From: an uncultured Clostridium sp.
GTDB taxonomy: Bacteria > Bacillota > Clostridia > TANB77 > CAG-508
Assembly: GCA_900554175.1 (NCBI GenBank)
Contig: USGK01000001.1
Span: 58,673 to 122,672 of the forward strand
DNA: 64,000 nucleotides
Direction of reading: 5' to 3'
In this document: piece by piece, positions 1 to 7,866 of the stretch
How the letters are laid out: every line of letters starts with the position of its first letter
Numbering within the stretch: the stretch's first letter is position 1
Notes under the pieces: generated by a model
Databases searched by the model: none
Seen by the model: only the letters and a program-made list of their open reading frames with translations
Told to the model about the DNA's origin: nothing
Made by a program: the position numbers and the translations under genes

Positions 1-1
1 C

Positions 2-274
2 GAAAGAACAGATAACATGATAGAAAAAGCAGATATATTACTATTTTTACCAGGTGGAATAGGAACGATTTATGAATTATTTACTGCAATTGAAAAGAAA
101 AGAAATAATGAGTATGACAAGCCAATATATATATATAATGAAACTGGATTTTTTGATGATATTCTTCAAATTTTAGATAAAATATATAAAGAAAAATTTT
201 CAAGCAGTAAAGATGGTAAAAATTACGAAGTTATAAATGAAAGAAATAGACTTTTAAAAGAAATTGGATTATAA
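2..274 (+). CDS. LOG-family protein (TIGR00730/lysine decarboxylase-like), C-terminal part
   Basis: The reading frame is already open at the window edge, so the N-terminal half is missing; the first in-frame ATG at 17 is internal. The visible part contains PGGIGTIYE, the PGGxGTxxE phosphate-binding motif of LOG proteins. These are Rossmann-fold phosphoribohydrolases that release free cytokinin-like bases from nucleoside monophosphates, and in bacteria they probably act on damaged or modified nucleotides. The Glu of this motif belongs to the active site. It ends 37 bases before hrcA and has no visible terminator after it. The family call is firm; the substrate is unknown. Confidence 0.8.
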   Translation, partial: ERTDNMIEKADILLFLPGGIGTIYELFTAIEKKRNNEYDKPIYIYNETGFFDDILQILDKIYKEKFSSSKDGKNYEVINERNRLLKEIGL

Positions 275-311
275 TTATATGTAGTATTTTTAAAGAAGGG
301 AGCATAGAATT

Positions 312-1343
312 ATGTTAGACGACAGAAAAAAAAGAGTATTACAAGCGATTGTTGAAGAATATATAAATACAGCAGAACCAGTAAGTTCTAATTCAATATT
401 AAAAAAGTATGACCTAAATTGTAGTAGTGCTACAATAAGAAATGAAATGGCAGATTTAGACAAAAAGGGATATCTTGCAAAGGTTCATACATCTAGTGGT
501 AGAATTCCATCAGAAAAAGGATATCGTTACTATGTAGATGAATTACTAAAAGATGACAATATCAGTTTAGAAGAAGTAAAATATATAAGTGATAAATTAG
601 AAACAAAAGTAAATGAAATAGAGGATTTAACTAAAATAACAGCAAATACAATTTCTGAAATTACGCATTATACAACTGTTACAATAGGACCTAAAACAGA
701 GGAACAAATAATTCAAGAAATAAAATTTGTACTTTTAGGTGCGAGAATGCTTTTAGCAATCATTATGACAGATACAGGTATGGTAAAGGAAACTATAATA
801 AAATTTGATGAAGATATATATGAGAAACAAATTGAGACTTTAAATTATGTTTTCAATAATAAATTAAAAGGAGAACCTATAAAAAAGATAGATATGCCTT
901 TAGAAGAATATTTGGCGAAAGAAATGACTGACATGGTAAAAGTAATAAAGCCAATAGTTACTCAAATAAAAAAAGTATTGTTTGAAGATTCTCAGATTTA
1001 TTTAGAAGGAGCAAGAAAAGAACTTGATTTACCTGAATTTAATAGTTTACAAGTTGCTAAAAATTTTATGAATATACTGGATAAAAAAGAACTTATGGAA
1101 GATATGCTAAATTCGGGATTTGCAGAGGATATAAATGTTTATATTGGGGAGGAAAGTGAAAAAGAAGAGCTTAAGGATTTTAGTATGGTAACATTTAAGC
1201 ATAAAATAGGTAATAAAGATATGGGGACGATAGGTATAATTGGACCTAAAAGGATGGATTATTCTAAAGTAATTTCTGTTATGAAATATATAAGTAAAAA
1301 ATTAAATAAAAATGAAGACAATAATAAAGGTATAAATAATTAA
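312..1343 (+). CDS. hrcA: Heat-inducible transcription repressor HrcA
   Basis: 343 residues, the usual HrcA length. The N-terminal winged helix (about residues 1-75) contains SSATIRNEMADL, the recognition helix region typical of HrcA, followed by HTSSGRIPSEKGYRYYVD. The middle is a GAF-like dimerisation domain and the C-terminus carries the family's GTIGIIGPKRMDYSKVI signature. HrcA binds the CIRCE inverted repeat to repress groE and dnaK genes. The start is set by GAAGGGAG about 8 bases upstream. In many Firmicutes hrcA heads grpE-dnaK-dnaJ; here a strong terminator follows directly, and no CIRCE element (TTAGCACTC-N9-GAGTGCTAA) is visible upstream. Confidence 0.95.
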   Translation: MLDDRKKRVLQAIVEEYINTAEPVSSNSILKKYDLNCSSATIRNEMADLDKKGYLAKVHTSSGRIPSEKGYRYYVDELLKDDNISLEEVKYISDKLETKVNEIEDLTKITANTISEITHYTTVTIGPKTEEQIIQEIKFVLLGARMLLAIIMTDTGMVKETIIKFDEDIYEKQIETLNYVFNNKLKGEPIKKIDMPLEEYLAKEMTDMVKVIKPIVTQIKKVLFEDSQIYLEGARKELDLPEFNSLQVAKNFMNILDKKELMEDMLNSGFAEDINVYIGEESEKEELKDFSMVTFKHKIGNKDMGTIGIIGPKRMDYSKVISVMKYISKKLNKNEDNNKGINN

Positions 1344-1345
1344 AT

Positions 1346-1389
1346 AAAAGGATACAATATAGAAATTTCTATATTGTATCCTTTTTGTT
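1346..1389 (+). terminator. Intrinsic terminator after hrcA
   Basis: Perfect 20-bp inverted repeat, arms 1346-1365 and 1366-1385, with AAATTT at the turn and a T-rich tail. It also lies just beyond the stop of the convergent gene at 1416, so it can serve both strands. Confidence 0.9.
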
Positions 1390-1415
1390 TTTGGCTATAA
1401 TATTATTTTAAACAT

Positions 1416-1742
1416 TCAATAATTCCAAACGGCATCTTCAAACTTTTCTAACAAGTATGTCGAATCTTCATAGAGTTTATTGACCTTTTCTTCGAAAATA
1501 GAGTCACCTAAATTCGAATGAAAATTGACATTATTTTTAAGAAGATAAGCTCTTCGAGTAAAGAACTTCAAAAATGAATGTCTTATTGATGCGTCATCAA
1601 CCTTATATAATGATGCATTCAATTTTTCCAAAAGATTATGGGCTCTTTTTTGTTCCTCCATTTTCACAGTATCTCGATGAGAATATAAAAAAAGCTCATC
1701 AAAATAACTATTAATAGTAGATGTCACTAAGTCTGCTGTCAT
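1416..1742 (-). CDS. Conserved hypothetical protein, 108 residues
   Basis: I do not recognise this protein. It is a soluble, mostly helical, charged protein with no membrane segment and no cysteine motif, and the sequence ends in Trp-Asn-Tyr. The gene is well supported: a strong AGAAAGGGG ribosome site lies just upstream of the ATG, and a promoter with TTGATT-N17-TATACT lies 30-60 bases upstream on the minus strand. It is monocistronic, convergent with hrcA and divergent from the glycosyltransferase at 1934. Confidence 0.7.
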   Translation of the reverse strand: MTADLVTSTINSYFDELFLYSHRDTVKMEEQKRAHNLLEKLNASLYKVDDASIRHSFLKFFTRRAYLLKNNVNFHSNLGDSIFEEKVNKLYEDSTYLLEKFEDAVWNY

Positions 1743-1774
1743 ACAAATGACCCCTTTCTGTTTTTAGTATATAT

Positions 1775-1803
1775 AGTATAACAGGGTTATTAGAATAAAT
1801 CAA
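1775..1803 (-). promoter_or_regulatory. Promoter for the 108-residue minus-strand gene
   Basis: On the minus strand, TTGATT (1803-1798) and TATACT (1780-1775) are separated by 17 bases, 33 bases before the start codon. This is a near-consensus vegetative sigma promoter. Confidence 0.7.
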
Positions 1804-1933
1804 GTATATTTGCAAAATTGTGAAAAAAAATACAAAATTTTACAAAAAAGTATTTACTTTTTATAATCAATTGTATAAAATGTAGTATGAAAATAAAAAA
1901 ACAGAAGAAAATATTTAAGAAGGGAGAAAAAAG

Positions 1934-3220
1934 ATGAAAATCTTAATGTTGACATGGGAATATCCACCAAGAATTGTAGGAGGAATTGCAAGAGTTGTAA
2001 ACGATTTATCTAAAAGATTAATAAAAGATGGTCATGATGTAACAGTTGTAACATATAGAGATCAAAATTTACCATATTTTGAATTAGATAAAGGAGTAAA
2101 AGTCTATAGAGTAGATAATTTTATGATTCAATCAAATAATTTCATTGATTGGGTAATGCAACTTAATTTTAATATGATAGCAAAGGTAGGCGAAATAATA
2201 GCAAAAGAAGGCAACTTCGATGTAATACATGCACATGATTGGCTTGTAGCGTATGCAGCAAAAACATTAAAACAAGCATATAATTTGCCTATAGTTTCTA
2301 CAATACATGCAACAGAAGCAGGAAGAAATAATGGTATAAGAGAACAAAATCAAAAATATATAAATGATACAGAATGGATGTTAACATATGAGTCAACAGA
2401 AGTTATAGTAAATAGTAATTACATGAAAAATGAACTTCAGAGATTATTCGGATTACCTTTCGAAAAAATAAATGTAGTACCAAACGGAGTAAATTTAACA
2501 AATTATTCGGGAATAGAAAGAGATTATGATTTTAGAAGAAAATATGCTATGGATAATGAGAAAATGATTTTATTCATGGGAAGACTCGTTTATGAAAAAG
2601 GAGTACAACATTTAATTGGTGCTATGCCAAAAATTCTAGAACATTATCATGATGCAAAACTTGTAATAGCTGGTAAAGGTGGAATGATAGATGAACTTAA
2701 GGCAGAAGTAAATGCTTTAGGTTTAGGAAATAAGGTTTGTTTTGCAGGATACTTAAATGGAAAAGATGTAGGAAAAATGTATAAAGCAGCAGATATTTCA
2801 GTTTTTCCAAGTACGTATGAACCATTTGGAATTGTAGCATTAGAGGCTATGCTAGCAGAAGTACCAATAGTTGTTTCAGATATTGGTGGTTTAAATGAGA
2901 TAGTAGATCACAGAGAAACAGGAATGAAAAGCTATGCAGGAAATAGTAATTCAATAGCAGATTCTATTTTAGAACTATTATTTGATCCTCAATTATGTGC
3001 AAATATTGTAAAAAAAGCAAAAGCAAAAGTTAGAAATCAATATAATTGGAACAAAATTGCTCAAGATACACATTTCACTTATCAAAAAGCAATTTGTGAG
3101 ACAATGGCTGACAAGCAACGAAAAGAAATTGAACAAGAAAAAGCAGAAAAAGTTAAGAAAACAGCAAAAGGTGAAATTACAAATCTTCTTAATTTCAGAA
3201 AAAATCAAGCATATGCTTAA
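1934..3220 (+). CDS. Glycosyltransferase family 4 (glycogen synthase-like GT-B enzyme)
   Basis: 428 residues. The start MKILMLTWEYPPRIVGGIAR is the typical N-terminal nucleotide-sugar binding loop of glycogen/starch synthase-like GT4 enzymes (the WEYPP and GG motifs). HAHDW follows near residue 100. The retaining-transferase EX7E motif is visible as EPFGIVALE, Glu296 and Glu304. The last 40 residues are a lysine/glutamate-rich helical tail. It transfers a sugar from a nucleotide donor, cytoplasmic or at the inner membrane face. It stands alone with no glg neighbours, so glycogen synthesis is possible but unproven; a surface polysaccharide role is the alternative. The ribosome site AGAAGGGAG fixes the start. 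Confidence 0.85.
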   Translation: MKILMLTWEYPPRIVGGIARVVNDLSKRLIKDGHDVTVVTYRDQNLPYFELDKGVKVYRVDNFMIQSNNFIDWVMQLNFNMIAKVGEIIAKEGNFDVIHAHDWLVAYAAKTLKQAYNLPIVSTIHATEAGRNNGIREQNQKYINDTEWMLTYESTEVIVNSNYMKNELQRLFGLPFEKINVVPNGVNLTNYSGIERDYDFRRKYAMDNEKMILFMGRLVYEKGVQHLIGAMPKILEHYHDAKLVIAGKGGMIDELKAEVNALGLGNKVCFAGYLNGKDVGKMYKAADISVFPSTYEPFGIVALEAMLAEVPIVVSDIGGLNEIVDHRETGMKSYAGNSNSIADSILELLFDPQLCANIVKKAKAKVRNQYNWNKIAQDTHFTYQKAICETMADKQRKEIEQEKAEKVKKTAKGEITNLLNFRKNQAYA

Positions 3221-3240
3221 ATTCGAATGAAAAATATAAT

Positions 3241-3346
3241 GTTCAAAATTTAAAAATTTGAACATATAAAAAAATAGACGGTTTTCAAAATCATTTGCAT
3301 TATATGCTAGTGATATATAGCTTTGCTATAATAGAAAGCCGTCTAA
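3241..3346 (+). other. Double hairpin region after the GT4 gene
   Basis: Two inverted repeats lie between the GT4 gene and the phosphoesterase gene. The first (3241-3263) pairs GTTCAAA with TTTGAAC. The second has 12-bp outer arms at 3275-3286 and 3335-3346 (TAGACGG pairs with CCGTCTA, with one G-T pair) and an inner hairpin, TATAGC-TTT-GCTATA, at 3316-3330. Neither has a clear T tract, so a plain terminator is not certain. Confidence 0.5.
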
Positions 3347-3405
3347 AATTATAATCTTGATAAAATAATTAAAAAATTAGTTAAAAGAAAGGAATTTTAA
3401 TAAAA

Positions 3406-4119
3406 ATGGCAATTTATGTAATAGCTGATTTACATTTATCTTTTAATGATCCTAAACCAATGAGTATTTTTGGAACAAATTGGAAAAATCATGAAGAGAA
3501 GATAAAAAAAGATTGGATATCAAAAGTAAAAAATGATGATACAGTATTACATTTGGGAGATTTTTCATGGGCGATGCATTTAAATGAAACATTAAAAGAT
3601 TTTGAATATTTAAATTCCCTTCCTGGAAAAAAGATATTGCTTAGAGGAAATCACGATTATTGGTGGACCACTAAAACAAAAATGGAGAGATTTATAAAAG
3701 AAAGCGGATTTGAAAATATATCTTTTATGCAGAATGATAGTATTGAAATAGAAAATAAAATTTTTTGCGGTACAAGAGGATGGAGTTTGTTAAATACAGA
3801 AACGGACAATAGTAGAAAGATTATAAGTAGAGAATGTATAAGATTAGAACTTTCAATACAAAATGCACTTTCTAAATATCAAGAAGGAAAAGAGATAATA
3901 GTATGTATGCATTATCCACCAATTTTGAAGACAAATATTGAAAAAAATGAATTTAGTGATTTTTTTAGGATATTGAAGAAATATAATATAAAAAAATGTT
4001 TTTATGGACATCTTCATGGAACTTCAATTAAAGAGGCTCTAGAAGGAGATATTTTAGGAATAGAACTTCATTTAGTTAGTGCAGATGGATTAGATTTTAA
4101 GTTATTGAAATTTGAATAA
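3406..4119 (+). CDS. Metallophosphoesterase (COG1768-type predicted phosphohydrolase)
   Basis: 237 residues, single calcineurin-like domain. All metal-ligand motifs are present in order: DLHL (Asp8, His10), GDFSWA (Asp52), RGNHDYWW (Asn82, His83), MHYPP, and GHLHG near the C-terminus. It is expected to be a soluble, dinuclear-metal hydrolase of phosphomonoesters or diesters; the substrate is not predictable from sequence. It is followed 23 bases later by recG, so the two are likely cotranscribed. Confidence 0.85.
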   Translation: MAIYVIADLHLSFNDPKPMSIFGTNWKNHEEKIKKDWISKVKNDDTVLHLGDFSWAMHLNETLKDFEYLNSLPGKKILLRGNHDYWWTTKTKMERFIKESGFENISFMQNDSIEIENKIFCGTRGWSLLNTETDNSRKIISRECIRLELSIQNALSKYQEGKEIIVCMHYPPILKTNIEKNEFSDFFRILKKYNIKKCFYGHLHGTSIKEALEGDILGIELHLVSADGLDFKLLKFE

Positions 4120-4142
4120 GAGTTGATTTAAGTGAGGAAAAA

Positions 4143-6188
4143 ATGATTGATTTATATAAGGATGTAAAATATATAAAAAATGTTGGACCAAATAGAGTAA
4201 AATTATTGAACAAATTAAATATTTTTACTTTAAAAGATTTAATTACATATTTTCCAAGAAATCATGAAGATAGAAGTATTCCAAAGAAAATTATAGATTG
4301 TACAAATGGAGAAGAGGTTTTAATAAAAGCTACTGCTGTAACAAGAGTTATAGAAACAAGAACTAGAAAAATGTCAATTTATAAATTAGTTGTAAGAGAT
4401 GGATCAGAAAGTTGTACAATTACGTGGTTTAATCAAAGATATTTAAAAGATGCTTTTAAGGTAGGTCATACATATAATTTTTATGGAAAAATCGAAACAA
4501 AGCTAGGTAGATTTGAAATGAAATCACCAGTATTTGACGAAGATGGTAAAAATAGAAACACTGGAAAAATAATTCCTTTATATCCTCTGACTTCGGGAAT
4601 TTCACAAAATGTGATAAGAAAAATAATAGAAAATGGAATAAATGAAGTATATAGAAATCTAGAAGAAAATATTCCTGATTATATTTGTAAAAGATATGAT
4701 CTTATGGAAATAAATGAGGCTATAAAAAATATCCATTTTCCAAAAAATAATGATAATTTTATAAAAGCAAGAAGACGTTTAGTTTTTGAAGAATTACTTG
4801 GTTTTCAGCTTGCATTATTAAAATTAAAAGAAAATAATTTGGAATGCAAGGATGGAATTAAGTTTGAATCAAGTGTAAAGATGTCTGATGTAATTAATGA
4901 ATTACCTTTTAAATTAACTAAAGCTCAACTAAGAGTTTTAGAGGAAATTGACAATAATATGGAGTCTAGAAAATCAATGAATAGACTAGTTCAGGGAGAT
5001 GTAGGATCAGGTAAAACCATTGTTAGTATAATTGCTGCATATAAAGCAGTTAAATCTGGATATCAAGTAGCAATAATGGCACCAACATCAATTCTAGCTG
5101 ATCAACATCTAAAGAACTTTAACAACATTTTAAAACAGTTTGATATTAGATGTGAACTATTGATTTCATCTGTCACAAAAAAGAAAAAAGAAGATATTTT
5201 AAAAAGACTTTCAAATGGAGAAATAGATATATTAATAGGAACGACTGCACTTTTAGAAGAAAATGTTATTTTTAAAAATTTAGGGCTTGTTGTAACAGAT
5301 GAACAACATAGGTTTGGTGTAAAGCAAAGAGCAACACTAAATTCCAAAGGGAAGAAACCAGATATTATTGTAATGTCAGCTACTCCAATTCCAAGAACAC
5401 TAGCATTAATTTTATATGGAGATTTGGACATTTCAATAATTGATGAGCTTCCACCGAATAGAAAAAAAATAGATACTTTTGCAGTTACAAAAGAACTTGA
5501 AGATAGATTGAATGGATTCGTAAAGAAACAAATTAATGAAGGAAGACAAGCATATATTGTATGTCCACTTGTAGAGGAAAATGAAGATATGGATTTAAAA
5601 TCTGTTGAAGAGCTTTATGAAAAATACAAATTTGAAACATTTTCTGAATACAATGTAGAATATTTACACGGAAAAATGAAACCAAAAGAAAAAGATGAAA
5701 TAATGACAAAATTTAAGGATGGGAAAATAGACATATTAATTTCGACTACAGTAATTGAAGTTGGTGTTGATGTTCCAAATGCAAATATAATGGTAATTGA
5801 AAATGCTGAAAGATTTGGATTAGCTCAACTTCATCAATTAAGAGGAAGAGTAGGACGTGGAGAATTTAAGTCATATTGTGTTTTAAAATACGAAGGAAAA
5901 GGAAAAACTGTTAGAGAAAGAATGAAAGTAATGTGCGATACAAATGACGGATTTATAATATCTGAAAAGGATTTAGAACTTCGTGGATCTGGAGACTTTT
6001 TTGGAACAGCGCAACATGGAATCCCAGAAATGAAGATTGCAAATCTATTTGAAGATATTTCAGAATTGAAAGAAGTCCAAAAACTTGCGAATGAGATAAT
6101 GAAAGAAGATTATGCTTTAACGTCAGAAAAAAATATAAAATTAAAAAATTTAATTAAAGATAAATTTTCTGATAGGATTGAGATATAA
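4143..6188 (+). CDS. recG: ATP-dependent DNA helicase RecG
   Basis: 681 residues, full length for RecG. The order is an N-terminal wedge/OB-fold domain (about 1-250), then the superfamily 2 helicase core with Walker A QGDVGSGKT, the DEQH box in VTDEQHRFG, SATPIPRTLAL (motif III), and the C-terminal QLRGRVGRG and ELRGSGDFFGTAQHG motifs (TRG region). RecG remodels stalled replication forks and Holliday junctions. The start is supported by GTGAGG eight bases upstream. It lies in an apparent operon with the upstream phosphoesterase and a small membrane protein gene. Confidence 0.97.
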   Translation: MIDLYKDVKYIKNVGPNRVKLLNKLNIFTLKDLITYFPRNHEDRSIPKKIIDCTNGEEVLIKATAVTRVIETRTRKMSIYKLVVRDGSESCTITWFNQRYLKDAFKVGHTYNFYGKIETKLGRFEMKSPVFDEDGKNRNTGKIIPLYPLTSGISQNVIRKIIENGINEVYRNLEENIPDYICKRYDLMEINEAIKNIHFPKNNDNFIKARRRLVFEELLGFQLALLKLKENNLECKDGIKFESSVKMSDVINELPFKLTKAQLRVLEEIDNNMESRKSMNRLVQGDVGSGKTIVSIIAAYKAVKSGYQVAIMAPTSILADQHLKNFNNILKQFDIRCELLISSVTKKKKEDILKRLSNGEIDILIGTTALLEENVIFKNLGLVVTDEQHRFGVKQRATLNSKGKKPDIIVMSATPIPRTLALILYGDLDISIIDELPPNRKKIDTFAVTKELEDRLNGFVKKQINEGRQAYIVCPLVEENEDMDLKSVEELYEKYKFETFSEYNVEYLHGKMKPKEKDEIMTKFKDGKIDILISTTVIEVGVDVPNANIMVIENAERFGLAQLHQLRGRVGRGEFKSYCVLKYEGKGKTVRERMKVMCDTNDGFIISEKDLELRGSGDFFGTAQHGIPEMKIANLFEDISELKEVQKLANEIMKEDYALTSEKNIKLKNLIKDKFSDRIEI

Positions 6189-6206
6189 AAAGGAGATGAA
6201 ATTAAT

Positions 6207-6392
6207 ATGATGGTTTTAAAAATAGTTGGATTAATAATGGTTGCTATTGGAGTAATATGTGTCTATGATGCAAGAACATTAACAGAAGATTGGTTTAGCT
6301 TTGGTGACCAAAATGAAGCTACGACAGGTTTTAAAATATTGGGGTTTATTATTTCTATGATAGGAGCATTGATTTTCTATTTTTGCAAATAA
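6207..6392 (+). CDS. Small membrane protein, 61 residues
   Basis: Two predicted membrane segments (about residues 4-20 and 43-60) are joined by a short acidic loop. The sequence opens MMVLKIVGLIMVAIGVICVY. A good AAAAGGAGATG ribosome site lies 9 bases upstream and the gene follows recG by 18 bases, which supports translation. No function can be given. Confidence 0.65.
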   Translation: MMVLKIVGLIMVAIGVICVYDARTLTEDWFSFGDQNEATTGFKILGFIISMIGALIFYFCK

Positions 6393-6470
6393 GATTTTTA
6401 ACTTTAGAAAAGATGATTGCATAGATAAAAATACTAAATAAAAAAAGTTGAAATTTTTTTTAGAAAAAGA

Positions 6471-6499
6471 TTGACAATATATTTTAAATATGGTAATAT
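6471..6499 (+). promoter_or_regulatory. Promoter of tRNA-Leu
   Basis: TTGACA at 6471-6476 and TAATAT at 6494-6499, spacing 17, with a TGG extension before the -10. The tRNA begins 20 bases downstream. Confidence 0.85.
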
Positions 6500-6519
6500 A
6501 ACAATTGTCAATCAAATAT

Positions 6520-6603
6520 GCGGATGTGGCGGAACTGGCAGACGCGCTGGTCTTAGGAACCAGTGTCAACGACGTGGAGGTTCAAGTCCTCTCATCCGCA
6601 CCA
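6520..6603 (+). tRNA. tRNA-Leu (anticodon UAG)
   Basis: The acceptor arms GCGGATG (6520-6526) and CATCCGC (6593-6599) pair fully. The anticodon stem CTGGT/ACCAG holds the loop CTTAGGA with anticodon TAG. The T-loop GGTTCAAGTCC is present, and a long variable arm marks a class II tRNA. The 3' CCA is encoded (6601-6603). It reads CUA codons and, by wobble, other CUN codons. Confidence 0.97.
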
Positions 6604-6646
6604 ATGACGTTTCTGTTCGAACTTTTAGTTTGAAGCGGAAGATATG

Positions 6647-6679
6647 AAATCAATCAGAGAAATCTGGTTGATTTTTTTG
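6647..6679 (+). terminator. Terminator after tRNA-Leu
   Basis: 12-bp stem (6647-6658 and 6663-6674, one G-T pair) closed by a GAAA tetraloop and followed by seven T's. Confidence 0.9.
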
Positions 6680-6727
6680 TTGTTTAAAAACAACATTAAA
6701 TCATCCAAACGAAAGGATGGTATAAAA

Positions 6728-6943
6728 ATGAAAATAATTAAACAAGAACTACAATTTGAAGAAAGTTTAAAGAAAAGGCTAGAATTTATATGTGAGTTTG
6801 CAAATGTAACACCAACATTTATAAATGGAAGTATAAGAAAATTAGATAAAACTAATCTTTCTTATATTGAGCCACACAGAGTGTTAATTAAAGACATTAC
6901 ATTATTGGTTTTTAATTATTCAAATGAAGTTTATAAATGGTAA
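6728..6943 (+). CDS. Small hypothetical protein, 71 residues
   Basis: I do not recognise it. The sequence starts MKIIKQELQFEESLKKRLEF and looks like a small alpha/beta soluble protein; it contains one cysteine. The start at 6728 has GAAAGGATGG upstream. A longer frame could begin at 6644, but that start lies inside the tRNA terminator and has no ribosome site, so it was not used. Confidence 0.55.
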   Translation: MKIIKQELQFEESLKKRLEFICEFANVTPTFINGSIRKLDKTNLSYIEPHRVLIKDITLLVFNYSNEVYKW

Positions 6944-6966
6944 AATTAAAAAAATTTTGTAAAATC

Positions 6967-7023
6967 TTGTCAAAATTAACAGATTGTGATATTATATAGT
7001 TTGTGTAAAATTAATATTTTACA
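6967..7023 (+). promoter_or_regulatory. Promoter and palindrome upstream of the Fe-S scaffold/GGGtGRT pair
   Basis: TTGTCA (6967-6972), a 17-base spacer and TATTAT (6990-6995) form a promoter. Just downstream, at the expected transcription start, lies an 8-bp inverted repeat, TGTAAAAT-TAAT-ATTTTACA (7004-7023). It could be a repressor operator or an mRNA hairpin. About 95 bases of leader follow before the first gene. Confidence 0.65.
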
Positions 7024-7117
7024 TATAGTGAAAACTAGGAAATGCAATTAAAAGATAAACTATGCATAAAAATAGCATACGTTTTTCTGTTGTAACTTTT
7101 AAAGGAGGAATTAGAAA

Positions 7118-7810
7118 ATGATTTATTCAAAAGAATTAGAAAGCATGTGCACTGTAAAAAAAGGTGTAGATCATGGACCTGCACCAATTCCAGAAGAAGG
7201 AAAATGGGTTAAAGCAAAAGAAATAAAAGACATATCAGGTTTAACACATGGTATTGGATGGTGTGCACCACAACAAGGAGCTTGTAAATTAACTTTAAAT
7301 GTAAAAGATGGAATTATACAAGAAGCATTAATTGAAACAGTAGGATGTTCAGGAATGACACATTCAGCTGCTATGGCAGGAGAAATACTAACAGGTAAAA
7401 CAATTCTAGAAGCATTAAATACAGACTTAGTATGTGATGCAATAAATACAGCTATGCGTGAATTGTTCTTACAAATAGTATACGGAAGAACACAAACAGC
7501 TTTCTCAGAAGGAGGACTTCCAGTAGGAGCAGGACTTGAAGATCTAGGAAAAGGACATACAAGTCAAGTTGGAACAATCTATTCTAGTTCATTAAAAGGA
7601 CCAAGATATTTAAACCTTGCAGAGGGATATATTGTTGAACTTGGATTAGACAAAGATGATCAAATTATAGGATATAAATATGTTCATTTAGGAAAAATGA
7701 TGGATAATATTAAAGCAGGAATTGATCCTAAAGAAGCTATAGAAAAAGCTTCAGGAACTTATGGAAGATTTAATGAAGCAGTTAAGAAAATAGATCCAAG
7801 AGAAAATTAA
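7118..7810 (+). CDS. IscU-like iron-sulfur cluster scaffold family protein
   Basis: 230 residues, longer than classical IscU (about 130). The central part resembles the IscU/NifU N-terminal fold: cysteines at 11, 49, 56, 77 and 106 include the GCSGMTHSAA segment, which matches the loop holding IscU's second ligand. The extra C-terminal part (about 150-230) has no assignment. It probably binds or carries an Fe-S cluster. It is followed 56 bases later by the GGGtGRT gene, an association seen in anaerobe genomes. No iscS or other Fe-S assembly gene is adjacent, so this is not a standard ISC operon. Ribosome site AAAGGAGG. Confidence 0.75.
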   Translation: MIYSKELESMCTVKKGVDHGPAPIPEEGKWVKAKEIKDISGLTHGIGWCAPQQGACKLTLNVKDGIIQEALIETVGCSGMTHSAAMAGEILTGKTILEALNTDLVCDAINTAMRELFLQIVYGRTQTAFSEGGLPVGAGLEDLGKGHTSQVGTIYSSSLKGPRYLNLAEGYIVELGLDKDDQIIGYKYVHLGKMMDNIKAGIDPKEAIEKASGTYGRFNEAVKKIDPREN

Positions 7811-7866
7811 TTAAAATAAATTTAATTAATTTGTAATAGTATATTTTAAATAGGAGGAATTTTAAA

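Noticed and set aside
6644..6727. N-terminal extension of the small gene at 6728
   Set aside because: The upstream ATG lies inside the tRNA terminator stem and has no ribosome site; GAAAGGATGG supports 6728.
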